DNA of 64,000 nt. Origin: Diplonema japonicum. Its lineage: Eukaryota > Euglenozoa > Diplonemea > Diplonemida > Diplonemidae. The position numbers and the translations under genes were made by a program. Below the pieces are notes generated by a model. The model did not search any database and was not told the origin of the DNA. It worked only from the letters and a program-made list of their open reading frames with translations. Of the stretch, positions 43,016-53,218 are shown piece by piece. Numbering within the stretch: the first letter of the stretch is position 1; each line of letters opens with the position of its first letter. The stretch covers positions 186,001 to 250,000 of the forward strand of contig OZ025708.1 in assembly GCA_964019335.1 (NCBI GenBank), read 5' to 3'.

Positions 43016-43990
43016 ACGAACAAAGGACGAACATGATCTGGAGGACGGCTAAAACATGGCAGATACAGAACAATGCAAGGAGAATGCTGACTGGAGCTCT
43101 TGAGATGGTCCACCCCAAGGTAGAAGATCCAAGAGTACTGTGCAGGGATGTGGGCATGTGGCAGGAACCTACACAGCGTATATGGAACATATCTACTGGA
43201 AGTGCAAAGAGTATAATACGAAAAGAAGCGATGTACACCACGGTAATGAATTTTCCGAAGAAAGATATGCTCAATGTCTAAGACTTCATGGAATCATACC
43301 GAAAAACTGCAAGGTACTGCAGCCAGAAATTGTGCAGAAACTGCTGGTCAACATGGTAACTCTTGCGGACGCAACCAAGATGATAGCGGAGAAGAATGAG
43401 AAAAGGATACATGTCTGGAGACGCCCTGTGCTGTGGAGCAAGTACACGGTGCCAGAAATAGGATGGTTCCGTAAGCACTTGAAGATGAACTTCATAGGAG
43501 CACAGATAGTGCCGGAAGTAATCAAGTGGCTTACGAAATTAGAATGGAATAAGCAGGGGTAGCTAGACTAGAACTAGTGAAAGACTTCGAGCTAACGAGT
43601 GGGGTGTACGTTTTGGGCAGGCAAGACGACAGCACCAAGAGGGCCAACCGATTGGCAAAAATAATAGAAAAGCTGATGGGCGCAACCGAGGCACACGCAC
43701 CAAAGCCATTCATGCCCAGGGAAATAACAGAACCCGTGGCATTACGATCGATAGGTGCACCCAAGCGATTGAAGGGGGCAGAACGTGCGAAATCTTGGAA
43801 GGACAATGCACAGTACCAACTGCACAGAGAAAAGAGTGGTCCGACCCCTTCGTGCCTGACTACAGGGCACAACAACCTACCAGAACGCAGTCCACCCTTC
43901 CCGCAGCCATGCATCCTTCAGCACAGAAGGGTAACAACATCCGCTAGCGTGGTTAAGAAGTTGCTCGTGCGCCAGGCGGTTTATGAAGCA
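43016..43990 (+). mobile_element. Degenerate retroelement 3' fragment
   Basis: Broken frames include a C-terminal LINE-type zinc site (CGHVAGTYTAYMEHIYWKC) followed by basic sequence (IHVWRRPVLWSKYTVPEIGW, then a second frame with GVYVLGRQDDSTKRANRLAK). It is bounded by (TTTTTA)n runs at 42984-43014 and 44024-44046. Coding is interrupted several times. Family assignment is tentative. Confidence 0.4.
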
Positions 43991-44029
43991 ACCAAAGTCA
44001 TTCTTCTTCTTTTTCTTTTTTTTCTTTTT

Positions 44030-44945
44030 TTATTTTTATTTTTATTTCCGGATTTGTACTTATATTGTTATGTGAAAAGTCCCAAATTGGGCAAAAAAAT
44101 TCGAAAAAGGTACATAATATTTACAGAACACCAACAAATAAAAAAAATCCCAGAAAATATCCCTAAAAATAAAAAATCCCAAGACGACGTTTTTTTAAAT
44201 TCCACTTCCTTTTCGACTTGCTAAGGCACCCAATAGGTGGGTTGGAAGTGCCCCTAGACGCTTACACTTCTCGAACCAGCCCCACCTCGGAAGGCGGGGG
44301 CGGAGGGCCAGGCGAGGGTGCAGGACCTCAGTGGGCGGGGGCATGGATGCAGACCTGGGTGGGAGATCGTTAAAAAGGTAAGCGAACCCTGCCCGGATTG
44401 TGGTTTCTGTTAGCTTGCGGTAAGCCTCGACACTCCAGGCAAGAATAAAAGGACGCATAATCTTTGTCCTTTTGTCAACCTCTAGCATTGCAGCTTTTGC
44501 AATCTGTGAAGGTGTCGGGGCAGCAGGGGAGGCCACGGGGCTGGCAACAGAAGCAACGGGACCGGCAACAGAAGCACCAGGCGTGGCAACAGGACTAGAA
44601 GCCGGACCAGCAGAAGTAAGAAGGGCTTCTCTTCTGTGTCTTTTCTGCTCTTTCTTTATCTGGGCCTTCAGGGCGTCAGCGTACCTTGTTTTGAAAATGG
44701 AAACCAAAAAGTAGATCTTGTATACCACAAACGTGACTTTGATTTTAATGGGGCCTGTCCTGGGGGGGGGATCAGGCCAAAAATAAAAAAAAAATAGTTT
44801 TTTGTATTGTTCTGTAAAAAGTCCCAAGTTGGGTCCAAAACCCGAAAAAGGTACATAATTTATACAGTACACTAAATTCCCAGACCATTATTAAAACTGA
44901 ACAATATAAATACAAATCCGGTATTTTTATTTTTTATTTTTATTT
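44030..44945. mobile_element. Inverted-repeat-bounded element
   Basis: Left end ATTTTTATTTCCGGATTTGT and right end (reverse-complemented) ATAAAAATACCGGATTTGTA match over about 38 bases with few differences. Inside, AAAAGTCCCAARTTGGG and CGAAAAAGGTACATAAT occur near both ends in direct orientation (44076-44120 and 44817-44860). It looks like a non-autonomous DNA element or two related insertions. Confidence 0.55.
44195..44700 (-). CDS. Unrecognised basic/Pro-Ala protein within the inverted-repeat element
   Basis: An open minus-strand frame without a good ATG contains YADALKAQIKKEQKRHRREA, an Ala/Pro/Ser/Val-rich spacer (ATGPATEAPG-like), then a helical segment KIMRPFILAWSVEAYRKLTE and a Pro/Arg-rich end. 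The frame is continuous to the edge of the element. It could be an exon of an element-encoded protein or chance; no family recognised. Confidence 0.3.
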
Positions 44946-45278
44946 TTATATAACTTGAGCCGGGTTTTCAAGGGTGGGAGTGAAAATAAGATTTTACATT
45001 ATGTCACTCCCAGTTTACCTTGAATTAGGCCCAGGAGGTGTTTCACTCTTACCCCTGGTCGTACGGTTATAAACCGCACTTTAAACTTTAGTTTTTCTTG
45101 TTTTTACATCCGGAGTACCCTGAAATGGACTCTAAAGGACATTTAGTTTACCCCTTCATCAAAGGCTATGAACTACGATCTTTCCTGATTTTATTCCCTG
45201 TTACTTTACCAATGTTTATAAAGAGCGTTTCCAAACTGATTGCAAGACCCCTTTTTTACCCTTTTAAATGCACAACAA

Positions 45279-45322
<44 letters not shown>

Positions 45323-45326
45323 ATTT
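44946..45326. other. Spacer between inverted-repeat elements
   Basis: No gene seen; ends in an A-run of about 40 bases (45280-45320). Confidence 0.6.
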
Positions 45327-45511
45327 ATTTAGTGAAAATAAGATCGTATGATTTTCACGCGTGGTGGCAGTGGTTTAACGAGTGGGTATATGACTTCACG
45401 AGCGAAGCGAGTGCAGTCATGAATGTCTACTTCACTCGCTTCGCTCGTGAAGTAACATCAACGAGTTAAACATGCCACCACAAGTGAAAATCGGATCTAT
45501 TTTCACTAAAT
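45327..45511. repeat. Foldback (near-palindromic) element
   Basis: The outer arms read ATTTAGTGAAAATAAGATCG and, reverse-complemented, ATTTAGTGAAAATAGATCCG; the inner arms share TTCACGAGCGAAGCGAGTG. About 80 bases per arm pair with small bulges. MITE-like. Confidence 0.8.
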
Positions 45512-45809
45512 CCGTTGTTTATTTAACGTCAGTCAGATTTGAAAGGGTGGGGTATTACAGGTTACAAGTTACAAGTTAAAATTTTACTGGGGGTGCTTAT
45601 GGTTGATATTGATTGTCAAGGCATATCCTGTGGTGCGGGCTGTGCGTCCATGAGTGCTGACAGGACCTCGGTCTGGACCCATGAGGCTGCTGCCTGGGTT
45701 GCTGAGGTTGCCCCACTAGCAGCTGTCACCGCTGCTGGCTTGCCAAGCCCACCTCTCTCCCCTTCTGTTGAGAGAGGCGACCAGATCCTTGAGTGACGTA
45801 AAAAGTGAG

Positions 45810-45880
45810 ATTCCCAGATTCGAACCGGGGTTTCTAAAACAAGAGGCCTGTGTGGTAACCACTTAGGTGATTTCTTTTCC
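45810..45880 (-). other. tRNA-like remnant with box A and box B
   Basis: In minus orientation CACCTAAGTGG resembles the Pol III box A (9 of 11 consensus positions) and GGTTCGAATCT matches box B. A proper T-arm (CCCGG loop CTGGG) forms, but I could not pair the acceptor or anticodon stems, so it is probably a tRNA pseudogene or tRNA-derived repeat. It lies directly downstream of the LINE polyA end. Confidence 0.45.
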
Positions 45881-46369
45881 GTGTTTGCTTTTTTTTTTTT
45901 TTTTTTTTTTTTTTCAAAATACCAATGCAGGGCCGCCATGGAGAGCAACACCTGAGAAAAGGGAAAATAAAAAGGTGAAGGGAAACCATGGGGAAATAGG
46001 GAGGGCAAAGGACCAGGCTTCTGCAAGCAGGAGGAGCCCTGGTCCCCCACCAACCCGTGCTCTGCTTTGGGACAGCCGAAGAGGGCTGAATTACATTATT
46101 CCCTCAGTCAAGTGAGAGAAAAACGGGGGCCTACCTTCCAGCTGGATGTCCTTCTTTGGCTGGAACCTCCGGCGGAAAGCCCCCCAGGGAGGTATTGCTC
46201 CTATTGAGCGAATCATTGGTGAGTGTGAAAATAAAAAAAAGGGGAAATGGGAAACAGTGAGAGGAAGGAGAAGGAAGGGAAAGGAAGGGAAGGGAAGGGA
46301 AAGGAAGGGAAGGGAAAGGAAAGTGGGAAACACAACATTCCATTTAACACACACACACGGGGCGATCCC

Positions 46370-49300
46370 TTAGCGCAGCACGGGGGCCGCGGGACCGGCG
46401 TCAAGAGAGACCGGAGGAGGAGGCGGCACGTTTGAAGGTGCAGTGACGTCTGTAGACGCCAGGGATGATGGCGAGGTGAACAGTCCGGAGCGTGACCAGG
46501 CGAGCAGGCCAGACTCAACAATGAGGTCGTAGATCTGGGTCACGCGTCTCGACAGGGAGAACGCTAGGGAGGGAGTACCAGCAGGAGTGTCGATCGCCCC
46601 CCTCCCGATCACAGGGCACCCACCGACAACATGCTCCCTGGACATCGGTGCTGCGTGGCAGGCTGGGCACCGGAGCACACCCTTGTGCTTCCTGTTCGGG
46701 CCAGCAGTCTGCAGGAAGCCGAAGAAGAGAGCCGAGTGACCAATCCGCAGCCGCGAGATGACCGTTTCAGCTTGTCTGGGGAAGCCAAGGGGGAAGTGCG
46801 CAGACCGAAGCTCGGTCGCCACCGCGTAGTTGTGGGCGAGGGATGTTATGAGCTCCGTGGACCTCCGCACCACCCACCGTCGCACCAGGGCCCTCACTGA
46901 TCGGTAGTCAAGGGAGGGCCTGTCCTGCTTCCGCTTCGTTCCCTCCCCGGCCAGAGCGTCAGCCTTCTCGTTCCCGTCCACCCCACAGTGGGAGGGCACA
47001 AACTGGAGGACCACCGGTGTCCCCTGCGTGCGCGCCGCGGTCACCAGCCGGCTCCACGTCTGGTGGTCGAGCTTCTCCCTCTGTCGCGTTGGGCCAGCTC
47101 GCAGCTGCTCGACGAGGGAGAGGGAGTCGGTGCAGATCGACAGCGGGGACTTCGCCAGCGAAGGGTGTGTTTTTCGGAGGGTAGCCACCATATCCAGCGC
47201 CGTTTTCACAGCCATGCCCTCTGCCCGAAAAGATGAACAGAAGTCGTTGACGCCATGGCACACAGACACAGGGGTCAGGGGGGGAGGCAGCTGTAGATAA
47301 ACCCCAGAGCCACCTTTCGCCTTCTGTCCGACCTGTACAACCGAGCCATCCGTGTAGGCATGGATGCCCGGGGGGAGAGCCGCAAGAGCAGCCTCGGCCG
47401 CCTTCCGCCTGTCCGCGTCTGGCGACGATCGCGTGACCCCGCCGGGGAGGTCAGTCCTGAAGTCGACCATGCCTGTCTGCCACGGGGCCGCCAGGGGCGT
47501 AGCCGACAGGTACTCGAAGTGCACCTTTGGTTCCAACCCGCATCGACGCAGTGCTTGGTAGCCAGAGCGCAGCCACCCACACCCCAGCCTGTTCGCCTGC
47601 TTCAGCTTGACCGTCTCCCTGTGAACCGGGGAAGACTGCCAGCAGAAGGCCTTCGCCGTCATCGTCGCCGCAGCACCCTCCGCCATTCTTTCGAGGGGAA
47701 GCAGTCCTGCCTCAGCTAGGAGCTTGTACCCTCCGGAGCCACTCCAGCAGCCCGTGATCAGCACCGCCGCCTCCTGGTGAAGCCCAGCCAGGTCCTTCCT
47801 CCCGACATCATCGAGCCTGCTGTAGTAGACCCCCATGCAGTAGCGCAGCAGCGGGAGGATGTACGTAACGTAGAGAGACCGCAGAGTGTCCCTCTTGCTG
47901 CCCCAGGACGTGCCGGACAAGAGCTTCAGCACCCTCAGCCTTTTGCTGGCCCGCCGTAGGATGTCCTGTGCGTGTTCACCGAACGTGAGCCCAGAGTCCA
48001 CCGTAACCCCAAGGTACCTCGCGTGTTCAGATCGAGGCTGGGGACGGGCCGCAACGTAATCCACGTCGGGCCGTCGCACGGCTGCATGCATGTCCCGCAC
48101 GCAGCGGATCCGCACACCACCCGCCTCCACAACCTGAAGGCCCGCCAGCTCCTGGTCCCCGGAGATCGTGCCATCGGCGTTCACCCCCAGGCCGAAGAGC
48201 GGGTTCTGGAAGGCACCTGGCTGAAGGGGGACTCGTGACGAAGTGAAGTAGACCCCGAGACGTTTCTGGGGGGGGACGCAGACTGCCTGCGTCTTGGACG
48301 TGCTCAGCAGCATGTCACGCTCCCTGCACCAGTCCTCAACCGCATCCACCACTGCCTGCGCCTTCCGCTCCAGCCCAGCCACGTCCCCTTGTCCAGAGGA
48401 GATCACAACCGCCACGTCGTCGGCGTAGAGCACCGAGACGTCCGCCAGTCCCTCCAGTCTCCTGGCGAGTTCGTCGACGTAGATGGTGTACAGGATGGGA
48501 CCCAAGACAGAGCCCTGGGGGACACCCCGTCGCACCTTCGTCGTCGACCCCCTCGACCGTCCAATCGTGACCGCAGCAGTACGGCCGCATAGAAAGGACC
48601 GCGTCCACTCCACGAAGGGTTCGGGGAGACCCTTCCCTCGCATCTTGTCCAGCAGGGCACCATGGGGCACCAGGTCGAAGGCAGAAGAGAAGTCGAACAG
48701 CAGAGCGGCCGAGAGACGTCGATCGTCTTTGTTCCTCGACATGCACTCAGTGAGGGTTGCCACCTGCTCCTCCGTGGAGCGGCCGCGTCTGAAACCAGCC
48801 TGGCTGTCGTGGAGTCCCTCGACTCCCGTCCCGTCCGCGTCAAGAAGAAACGTGAGCCTCTCCTCGATCATCCTCTCCAGCAGCTTGCAGAGGCAGCTGG
48901 TCAGGCAGATCGGCCGGTAGGAAGCCAAGAGAGTCGCATCTTTTCCAGGTTTCGGTACCGGGACGATCACTCCCTTCTTCCAGGCACCGGGGACGACACC
49001 CATCAGCCAGGAGCGATTGAGGAGTAGAAGGAGGACACCGAGAGAGTCCGTGTTCAGGTGTAGGAGCATCTCCGAGAAGATTCCGTCTTCCCCGGCCGCG
49101 CTGCGCGTCTTCATCCTTCTCAGGCCGCGGGTGAGGTCGTCCACGGTGAACGCTTGACACCCGAGTCTGCTTGCAGAAGGAGCGGCGTCCTTCGAGTTCC
49201 CGTCACCACGCCTGCCGTAGAGCTTAGCGAAGTGCGCCCCCAGCCGGTCGGCCTTCGCCTTGTCCGACACAAATCTTCCCTCGAGTACAGGAAGGTGTGT

Positions 49301-50518
49301 CTTTCGGTGCCTGCCGTCCAGCTTCTTCACCGCTCTGAACGCAGCCCCGAGGTCCTTGCTCCGGCTGAGGTCGGCCGCCATCCTTCCCCATGCCTCACGC
49401 TTCGTCTCGTCAAGGAGTCGGTTGACTTCCTTCACCTTCGCCCTGTACTCCTCCACCACGTCCGCCTCTTGAAGCAGGAGTTCGCGCAGGGTGTTCCGCT
49501 CTTCGAAGGCGTCCTCGAGCTCAGCAGTCCACCAGGGGGTCGGGCCACGTCGCATCCCACAGAGGGGAATGTGGTCGTTCGCCGCAGTCAAAAGGGCTTG
49601 TGTAAACCCCTTCGTGACAGAGTCAATCGGAGCCGCCGTGTCAACACCAGCAAGCAGGCGGGCAACAGCAGCAGTGTAGTCATCCCATCTGGCTTTTTTA
49701 AAATTCCAGGTGGGGAAGGGGCGCTCCGAACGGTAGACGTCCTCAAGAGGCAGGTGAAAGGATACGGGACTATGATCGGAGCCCCACGTGCCCAGCGTCT
49801 TCGGCTCAAGCTTCGCGCAGCGCCCCACAACCAGGTCCAGAACGTGTCGTGACGAGTCCCTCGTCGGTTCGTTGCGGTCGTTGTAGACGGTGTACCCGTG
49901 GGTGTCCAGCCAGTCCCTGACCACGTTCCCCCTCTCGTTCGGCGTCGTCACCGTGGCGTCCCAGGAGCTGTGATGAGCATTGAAGTCACCCGCTATGACT
50001 GTGTTCTTCCCCATGGGAAGGCTGCCAGGCCGCAGGTACTCAGGGTCCCTCGTGCCTCTGCTCGCGCTTACCGGTGTAAGGTAAACGTTGGAGAGAGTGA
50101 TCGGCTCACGCTTCTCGCAGGAGATCCTCACATCCAGTCTCTCAGTGACACAGTCCCCAGCCGGGAGTACGTGCGGAACCTCCTCCGAGGCAAGATCGTC
50201 GCGGACATACGTGACAATACCACCACCCCTCGTCGCAGTGCCGTCAGTCACCGGTGTCAACCGATCCCTCCTGTATGACCTGTACCCAGGCAGGTGTGGC
50301 GTGTCGTGCCCTTCCCTCAGGTGCGTCTCCTGTATCATGATGATGTCCAGCGACAAGAAGTCAGCATGGCGAGATACGACGGTCCATTTCGCAACGAGGC
50401 CGTTGCAGTTCCACGAGACAACCTTGAGACCCTTAGGCGACGGGGGCGGCAGCTTCTTGGGTGGGCCAGGGTTTGTTTCGACCAGCCCAAGCAGCCCCAG
50501 CAGGTCCCTGACGGACAT
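46370..50518 (-). CDS. LINE ORF2: endonuclease, reverse transcriptase, RNase H, zinc knuckle
   Basis: A 1,382-residue uninterrupted frame. The N-terminus carries LLGLLGLVETNPGPP, a 2A-like motif lacking the usual Asp. The AP endonuclease follows (VVSWNCNGL, IIMIQETHLREG, VIAGDFNAHHSSWD, GSDHSPVSFHL), then the reverse transcriptase (SYRPICLTSCLCKLLE, LLFDFSSAFDLVPH, RRGVPQGSVLGPIL, VLYADDVAVV), the RNase H (AYTDGSVVQ, FRAEGMAVKTAL, ICTDSLSLVEQL, VPSHCGVDGNEKADALAGEG) and a C-terminal CPAC...H...C knuckle. All catalytic acidic residues of the three enzymes are visible, so the protein could be active. It performs target-primed reverse transcription. The 3' end is duplicated at 51725-52064. Confidence 0.93.
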   Translation of the reverse strand: MSVRDLLGLLGLVETNPGPPKKLPPPSPKGLKVVSWNCNGLVAKWTVVSRHADFLSLDIIMIQETHLREGHDTPHLPGYRSYRRDRLTPVTDGTATRGGGIVTYVRDDLASEEVPHVLPAGDCVTERLDVRISCEKREPITLSNVYLTPVSASRGTRDPEYLRPGSLPMGKNTVIAGDFNAHHSSWDATVTTPNERGNVVRDWLDTHGYTVYNDRNEPTRDSSRHVLDLVVGRCAKLEPKTLGTWGSDHSPVSFHLPLEDVYRSERPFPTWNFKKARWDDYTAAVARLLAGVDTAAPIDSVTKGFTQALLTAANDHIPLCGMRRGPTPWWTAELEDAFEERNTLRELLLQEADVVEEYRAKVKEVNRLLDETKREAWGRMAADLSRSKDLGAAFRAVKKLDGRHRKTHLPVLEGRFVSDKAKADRLGAHFAKLYGRRGDGNSKDAAPSASRLGCQAFTVDDLTRGLRRMKTRSAAGEDGIFSEMLLHLNTDSLGVLLLLLNRSWLMGVVPGAWKKGVIVPVPKPGKDATLLASYRPICLTSCLCKLLERMIEERLTFLLDADGTGVEGLHDSQAGFRRGRSTEEQVATLTECMSRNKDDRRLSAALLFDFSSAFDLVPHGALLDKMRGKGLPEPFVEWTRSFLCGRTAAVTIGRSRGSTTKVRRGVPQGSVLGPILYTIYVDELARRLEGLADVSVLYADDVAVVISSGQGDVAGLERKAQAVVDAVEDWCRERDMLLSTSKTQAVCVPPQKRLGVYFTSSRVPLQPGAFQNPLFGLGVNADGTISGDQELAGLQVVEAGGVRIRCVRDMHAAVRRPDVDYVAARPQPRSEHARYLGVTVDSGLTFGEHAQDILRRASKRLRVLKLLSGTSWGSKRDTLRSLYVTYILPLLRYCMGVYYSRLDDVGRKDLAGLHQEAAVLITGCWSGSGGYKLLAEAGLLPLERMAEGAAATMTAKAFCWQSSPVHRETVKLKQANRLGCGWLRSGYQALRRCGLEPKVHFEYLSATPLAAPWQTGMVDFRTDLPGGVTRSSPDADRRKAAEAALAALPPGIHAYTDGSVVQVGQKAKGGSGVYLQLPPPLTPVSVCHGVNDFCSSFRAEGMAVKTALDMVATLRKTHPSLAKSPLSICTDSLSLVEQLRAGPTRQREKLDHQTWSRLVTAARTQGTPVVLQFVPSHCGVDGNEKADALAGEGTKRKQDRPSLDYRSVRALVRRWVVRRSTELITSLAHNYAVATELRSAHFPLGFPRQAETVISRLRIGHSALFFGFLQTAGPNRKHKGVLRCPACHAAPMSREHVVGGCPVIGRGAIDTPAGTPSLAFSLSRRVTQIYDLIVESGLLAWSRSGLFTSPSSLASTDVTAPSNVPPPPPVSLDAGPAAPVLR

Positions 50519-50659
50519 CCTCCCGAGTAGGGTGGGGATCAGTGCAGAAAAGTCGGTGAAGAAACAGAGAGGTAGGAGTCTCCTGGGGAGGATGCGAGGG
50601 AGACTAGGAGAGGGAGCATGGTCGTAGATCTGCTGCTCCCCCTGTTCTGCGGGGCCCCT

Positions 50660-51297
50660 TCAATTGGATGGACCCATGGAGGCAGAGCGCCCCTTGACCC
50701 CATTGGTGAAGAGATCTTTGGTCTCCGCGAACGACCTGGCCCGCCCCCTCGTACCCAGGTTCGTCACCGCAGCCTCAGAGGTCGTAGCGAGAGGAGGAGC
50801 CCCCTTCTTCCCCTTCCCCTTCCCTTTCCAGACACTGTCGTGTGTCGTCGTCGCCCCCGGTGTAGGGTCCCGCGGCACTGCCGTTCCCGTCGTCAGCGTG
50901 GCCGCCTGCGGCAGGAGGAGGCGGAGCGTCGTCCGCAGATCGGAGATCATCTCCTGCTGAGAGTCGATCGTCCTCTGCAGCCCGACGATCGACTCCTTCA
51001 GCGTGGCGACGAGCTCAGTGAGAGCGGCGACCTCAGGCGACCCGGAAGGGACCCCCTCCTTGTTTCCCCCAGACACGTTGCGGGGCGGTGTAGGGGACGT
51101 CACAGTGTCGAGCTGGGGGGGAGCCACCGAGCTCGGTATGGACGCCCACGGGCTGGTGGGAGGAAGCCCAGTTGCTTTCACCGCAGGGTCAGTCCCCGAG
51201 GGTGTCGACGCCGATACAGGTGCCGGGTCAGGTACAGGTGTAGGCGCAGGTGCAGGTACATGAGAAGATGTGGGTGCCGGGGTCGAGGACGTTGCAA
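50660..51297 (-). CDS. LINE ORF1 fragment, in frame with ORF2
   Basis: About 212 codons end in TGA at 50660-50662. The fragment has a Pro/Ala/Thr-rich start, a coiled-coil segment (LTELVATLKESIVGLQRTID), and a basic tail (KGKGKGKKGAPP). The frame is the same as ORF2 and no other stop lies between the TGA and the ORF2 Met 47 codons further on. The first residues of the open frame derive from the 3' end of the adjacent copy, so ORF1's own start is missing. Function by family: RNA-binding nucleocapsid-like partner of ORF2. Confidence 0.7.
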
Positions 51298-52064
51298 TTT
51301 TTTTTTTTTTCAAAATACCAATGCAGGGCCGCCATGGAGAGCAACACCTGAGAAAAGGGAAAAAAAGGTGAAGGGAAACCATGGGGAAATAGGGAGGGCA
51401 ATGGACCAGGCTTCTGCAAGCAGGAGGAGCCCTGGTCCCCCACCAACCCGTGCTCTGCTTTGGGACAGCCGAAGAGGGCTGAATTACATTATTCCCTCAG
51501 TCAAGTGAGAGAAAAACGGGGGCCTACCTTCCAGCTGGATGTCCTTCTTTGGCTGGAACCTCCGGCGGAAAGCCCCCCAGGGAGGTATTGCTCCTATTGA
51601 GCGAATCATTGGTGAGTGTGAAAATAAAAAGGGGAAATGGGAAACAGTGAGAGGAAGGGGAAGGAAGGGAAAGGAAAGTGGGAAACACAACATTCCATTT
51701 AACACACACACACGGGGCGATCCCTTAGCGCAGCACGGGGGCCGCGGGACCGGCGTCAAGAGAGACCGGAGGAGGGGGCGGCACGTTTGAAGGTGCAGTG
51801 ACGTCTGTAGACGCCAGGGATGATGGCGAGGTGAACAGTCCGGAGCGTGACCAGGCGAGCAGGCCAGACTCAACAATGAGGTCGTAGATCTGGGTCACGC
51901 GTCTCGACAGGGAGAACGCTAGGGAGGGAGTACCAGCAGGAGTGTCGATCGCCCCCTTCCCGATCACAGGGCACCCACCGACAACATGCTCCCTGGACAT
52001 CGGTGCTGCGTGGCAGGCTGGGCACCGGAGCACACCCTTGTGCTTCCTGTTCGGGCCAGCAGTC
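51298..52064 (-). mobile_element. 5'-truncated second LINE copy
   Basis: Nearly identical to the last ~340 coding bases and the 3' UTR of the downstream element (51725-52064 against 46370-46709), ending in a 13-base A-tail (51298-51310). The (GGGAA)n tract is shorter. It diverges from the full copy after GGGCCAGCAGTC. Confidence 0.9.
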
Positions 52065-53218
52065 AACAGGGTGTGCAACTAACCCTTCCCACTATACTTC
52101 TTGAAGTATACAATGTCTTGGGAACGTAACAGCTTGTCAGACAGAATTTATAAACTAAATCCCCCCTTACTACTTTCTTACACAATTGAATAAATACCAA
52201 CGTTACATCGCCTTTCCTCCCCATATTTTTATCCATTTTTTTGTTACGTATCTGGTCAACACTTACGTTCTGGTTCGAAAAGTTTTTATTTTATTCCCTT
52301 TCCGTTGGAAGAAATCTTTACCACCTGTTCTGTGTTTGGAGGACCTTATCTACACCGCTCCTGATCTACAACCTACAACCCGGGTTAACATGTTCCCCCC
52401 GGACCCCAGCTGAGGGGTGTCCCCCGAGAGGGACAGGCGCAGTAAGGCGGCGAACTTTGGCCTGGGAGCTACCGATCGCGCGACCGTACAGTCATAGTCC
52501 CGGCTGTAAGGGTGACCACATGGGCAAGAGAATCGGTGTACACAACAGGTGGTCCAAAGATTTAATCCAACAAACCAAAAAAGAAAAAAAAAACCAAAAA
52601 AGAAAGAAGCTTAACGTTACAATTAGTCAAAGGTTCCCCCCGGTTCTTGCTTCCGAGCTAAAAAATCTTTTTCCTTTCTTTCCCAACCCAGCACCTATAA
52701 AGGACTACAACAACAAAAGGCCGGGTGATGTTCGTGCCCATTGGATGAGTTGCCAATAGCTTCTTCAACTGGTGTTTTGCTACTCGACACCCACACCGTG
52801 TTAAGGGTTCACCCCCTTAGTTAAGCTTGCATTAGCTATAACTTAAAGTGTCAACATAGAAAGAAAATCGTTCAACCTTTTGTCAAAACCATATAGAATA
52901 CCCCACTAACTTTCATCAAAACCCCCCCTATTTATTTTAAAGAAATTCTTTTCTTCATTGTCATATCCGATATCCGGGAAGACAGGTTCTTACAATACCT
53001 CGATCTTCCTGCATAATGGTATGTCAGCCATTATGACTTAAAGTGTAAAGGGAACAAGCCCTTACTGACTTACAAAGACTGTTACACGGACGATGGGATA
53101 GCCCGTGACAGTTACTTTTGTAGAGCACGTTGGCAGGCTCTTGACAAGGTACAACCCCATCGATACCAGCCAATAACCTTTTGACATATATGCAATACGG
53201 ATTAAGCCACCCGTATAG
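52065..53218. other. Unassigned stretch
   Basis: No convincing gene. A GC-richer block at 52400-52560 contrasts with its AT-rich surroundings and may be a 5' UTR or RNA remnant; GCATAATGGTATGTCAGCCA near 53011 forms a short hairpin. Confidence 0.5.

Larger units (their letters stand above)
45889..51297 (-). mobile_element. Non-LTR retrotransposon (ingi/I-like), 5'-truncated in ORF1
   Basis: The element ends at a 26-base T-run on the plus strand (polyA tail, 45889-45914), has a ~450-base 3' UTR with a (GGGAA)n microsatellite near 46255-46325, an intact ORF2, and an ORF1 fragment at its 5' end. The upstream junction at 51297/51298 abuts the polyA tail of a second copy. Endonuclease plus RNase H and a 2A-like N-terminus suggest the ingi/I group. 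Confidence 0.85.

Noticed and set aside
45810-45880. Functional tRNA gene
   Set aside because: T-arm and internal boxes are good, but acceptor and anticodon stems do not pair.
48336-49160. Extra open frames inside the LINE ORF2 on both strands
   Set aside because: GC-rich coding sequence leaves alternative frames open; only the frame with RT and endonuclease motifs is real.
52400-52560. Structured RNA gene in the GC-richer block
   Set aside because: No recognisable rRNA, snRNA or snoRNA motif and only weak hairpins.
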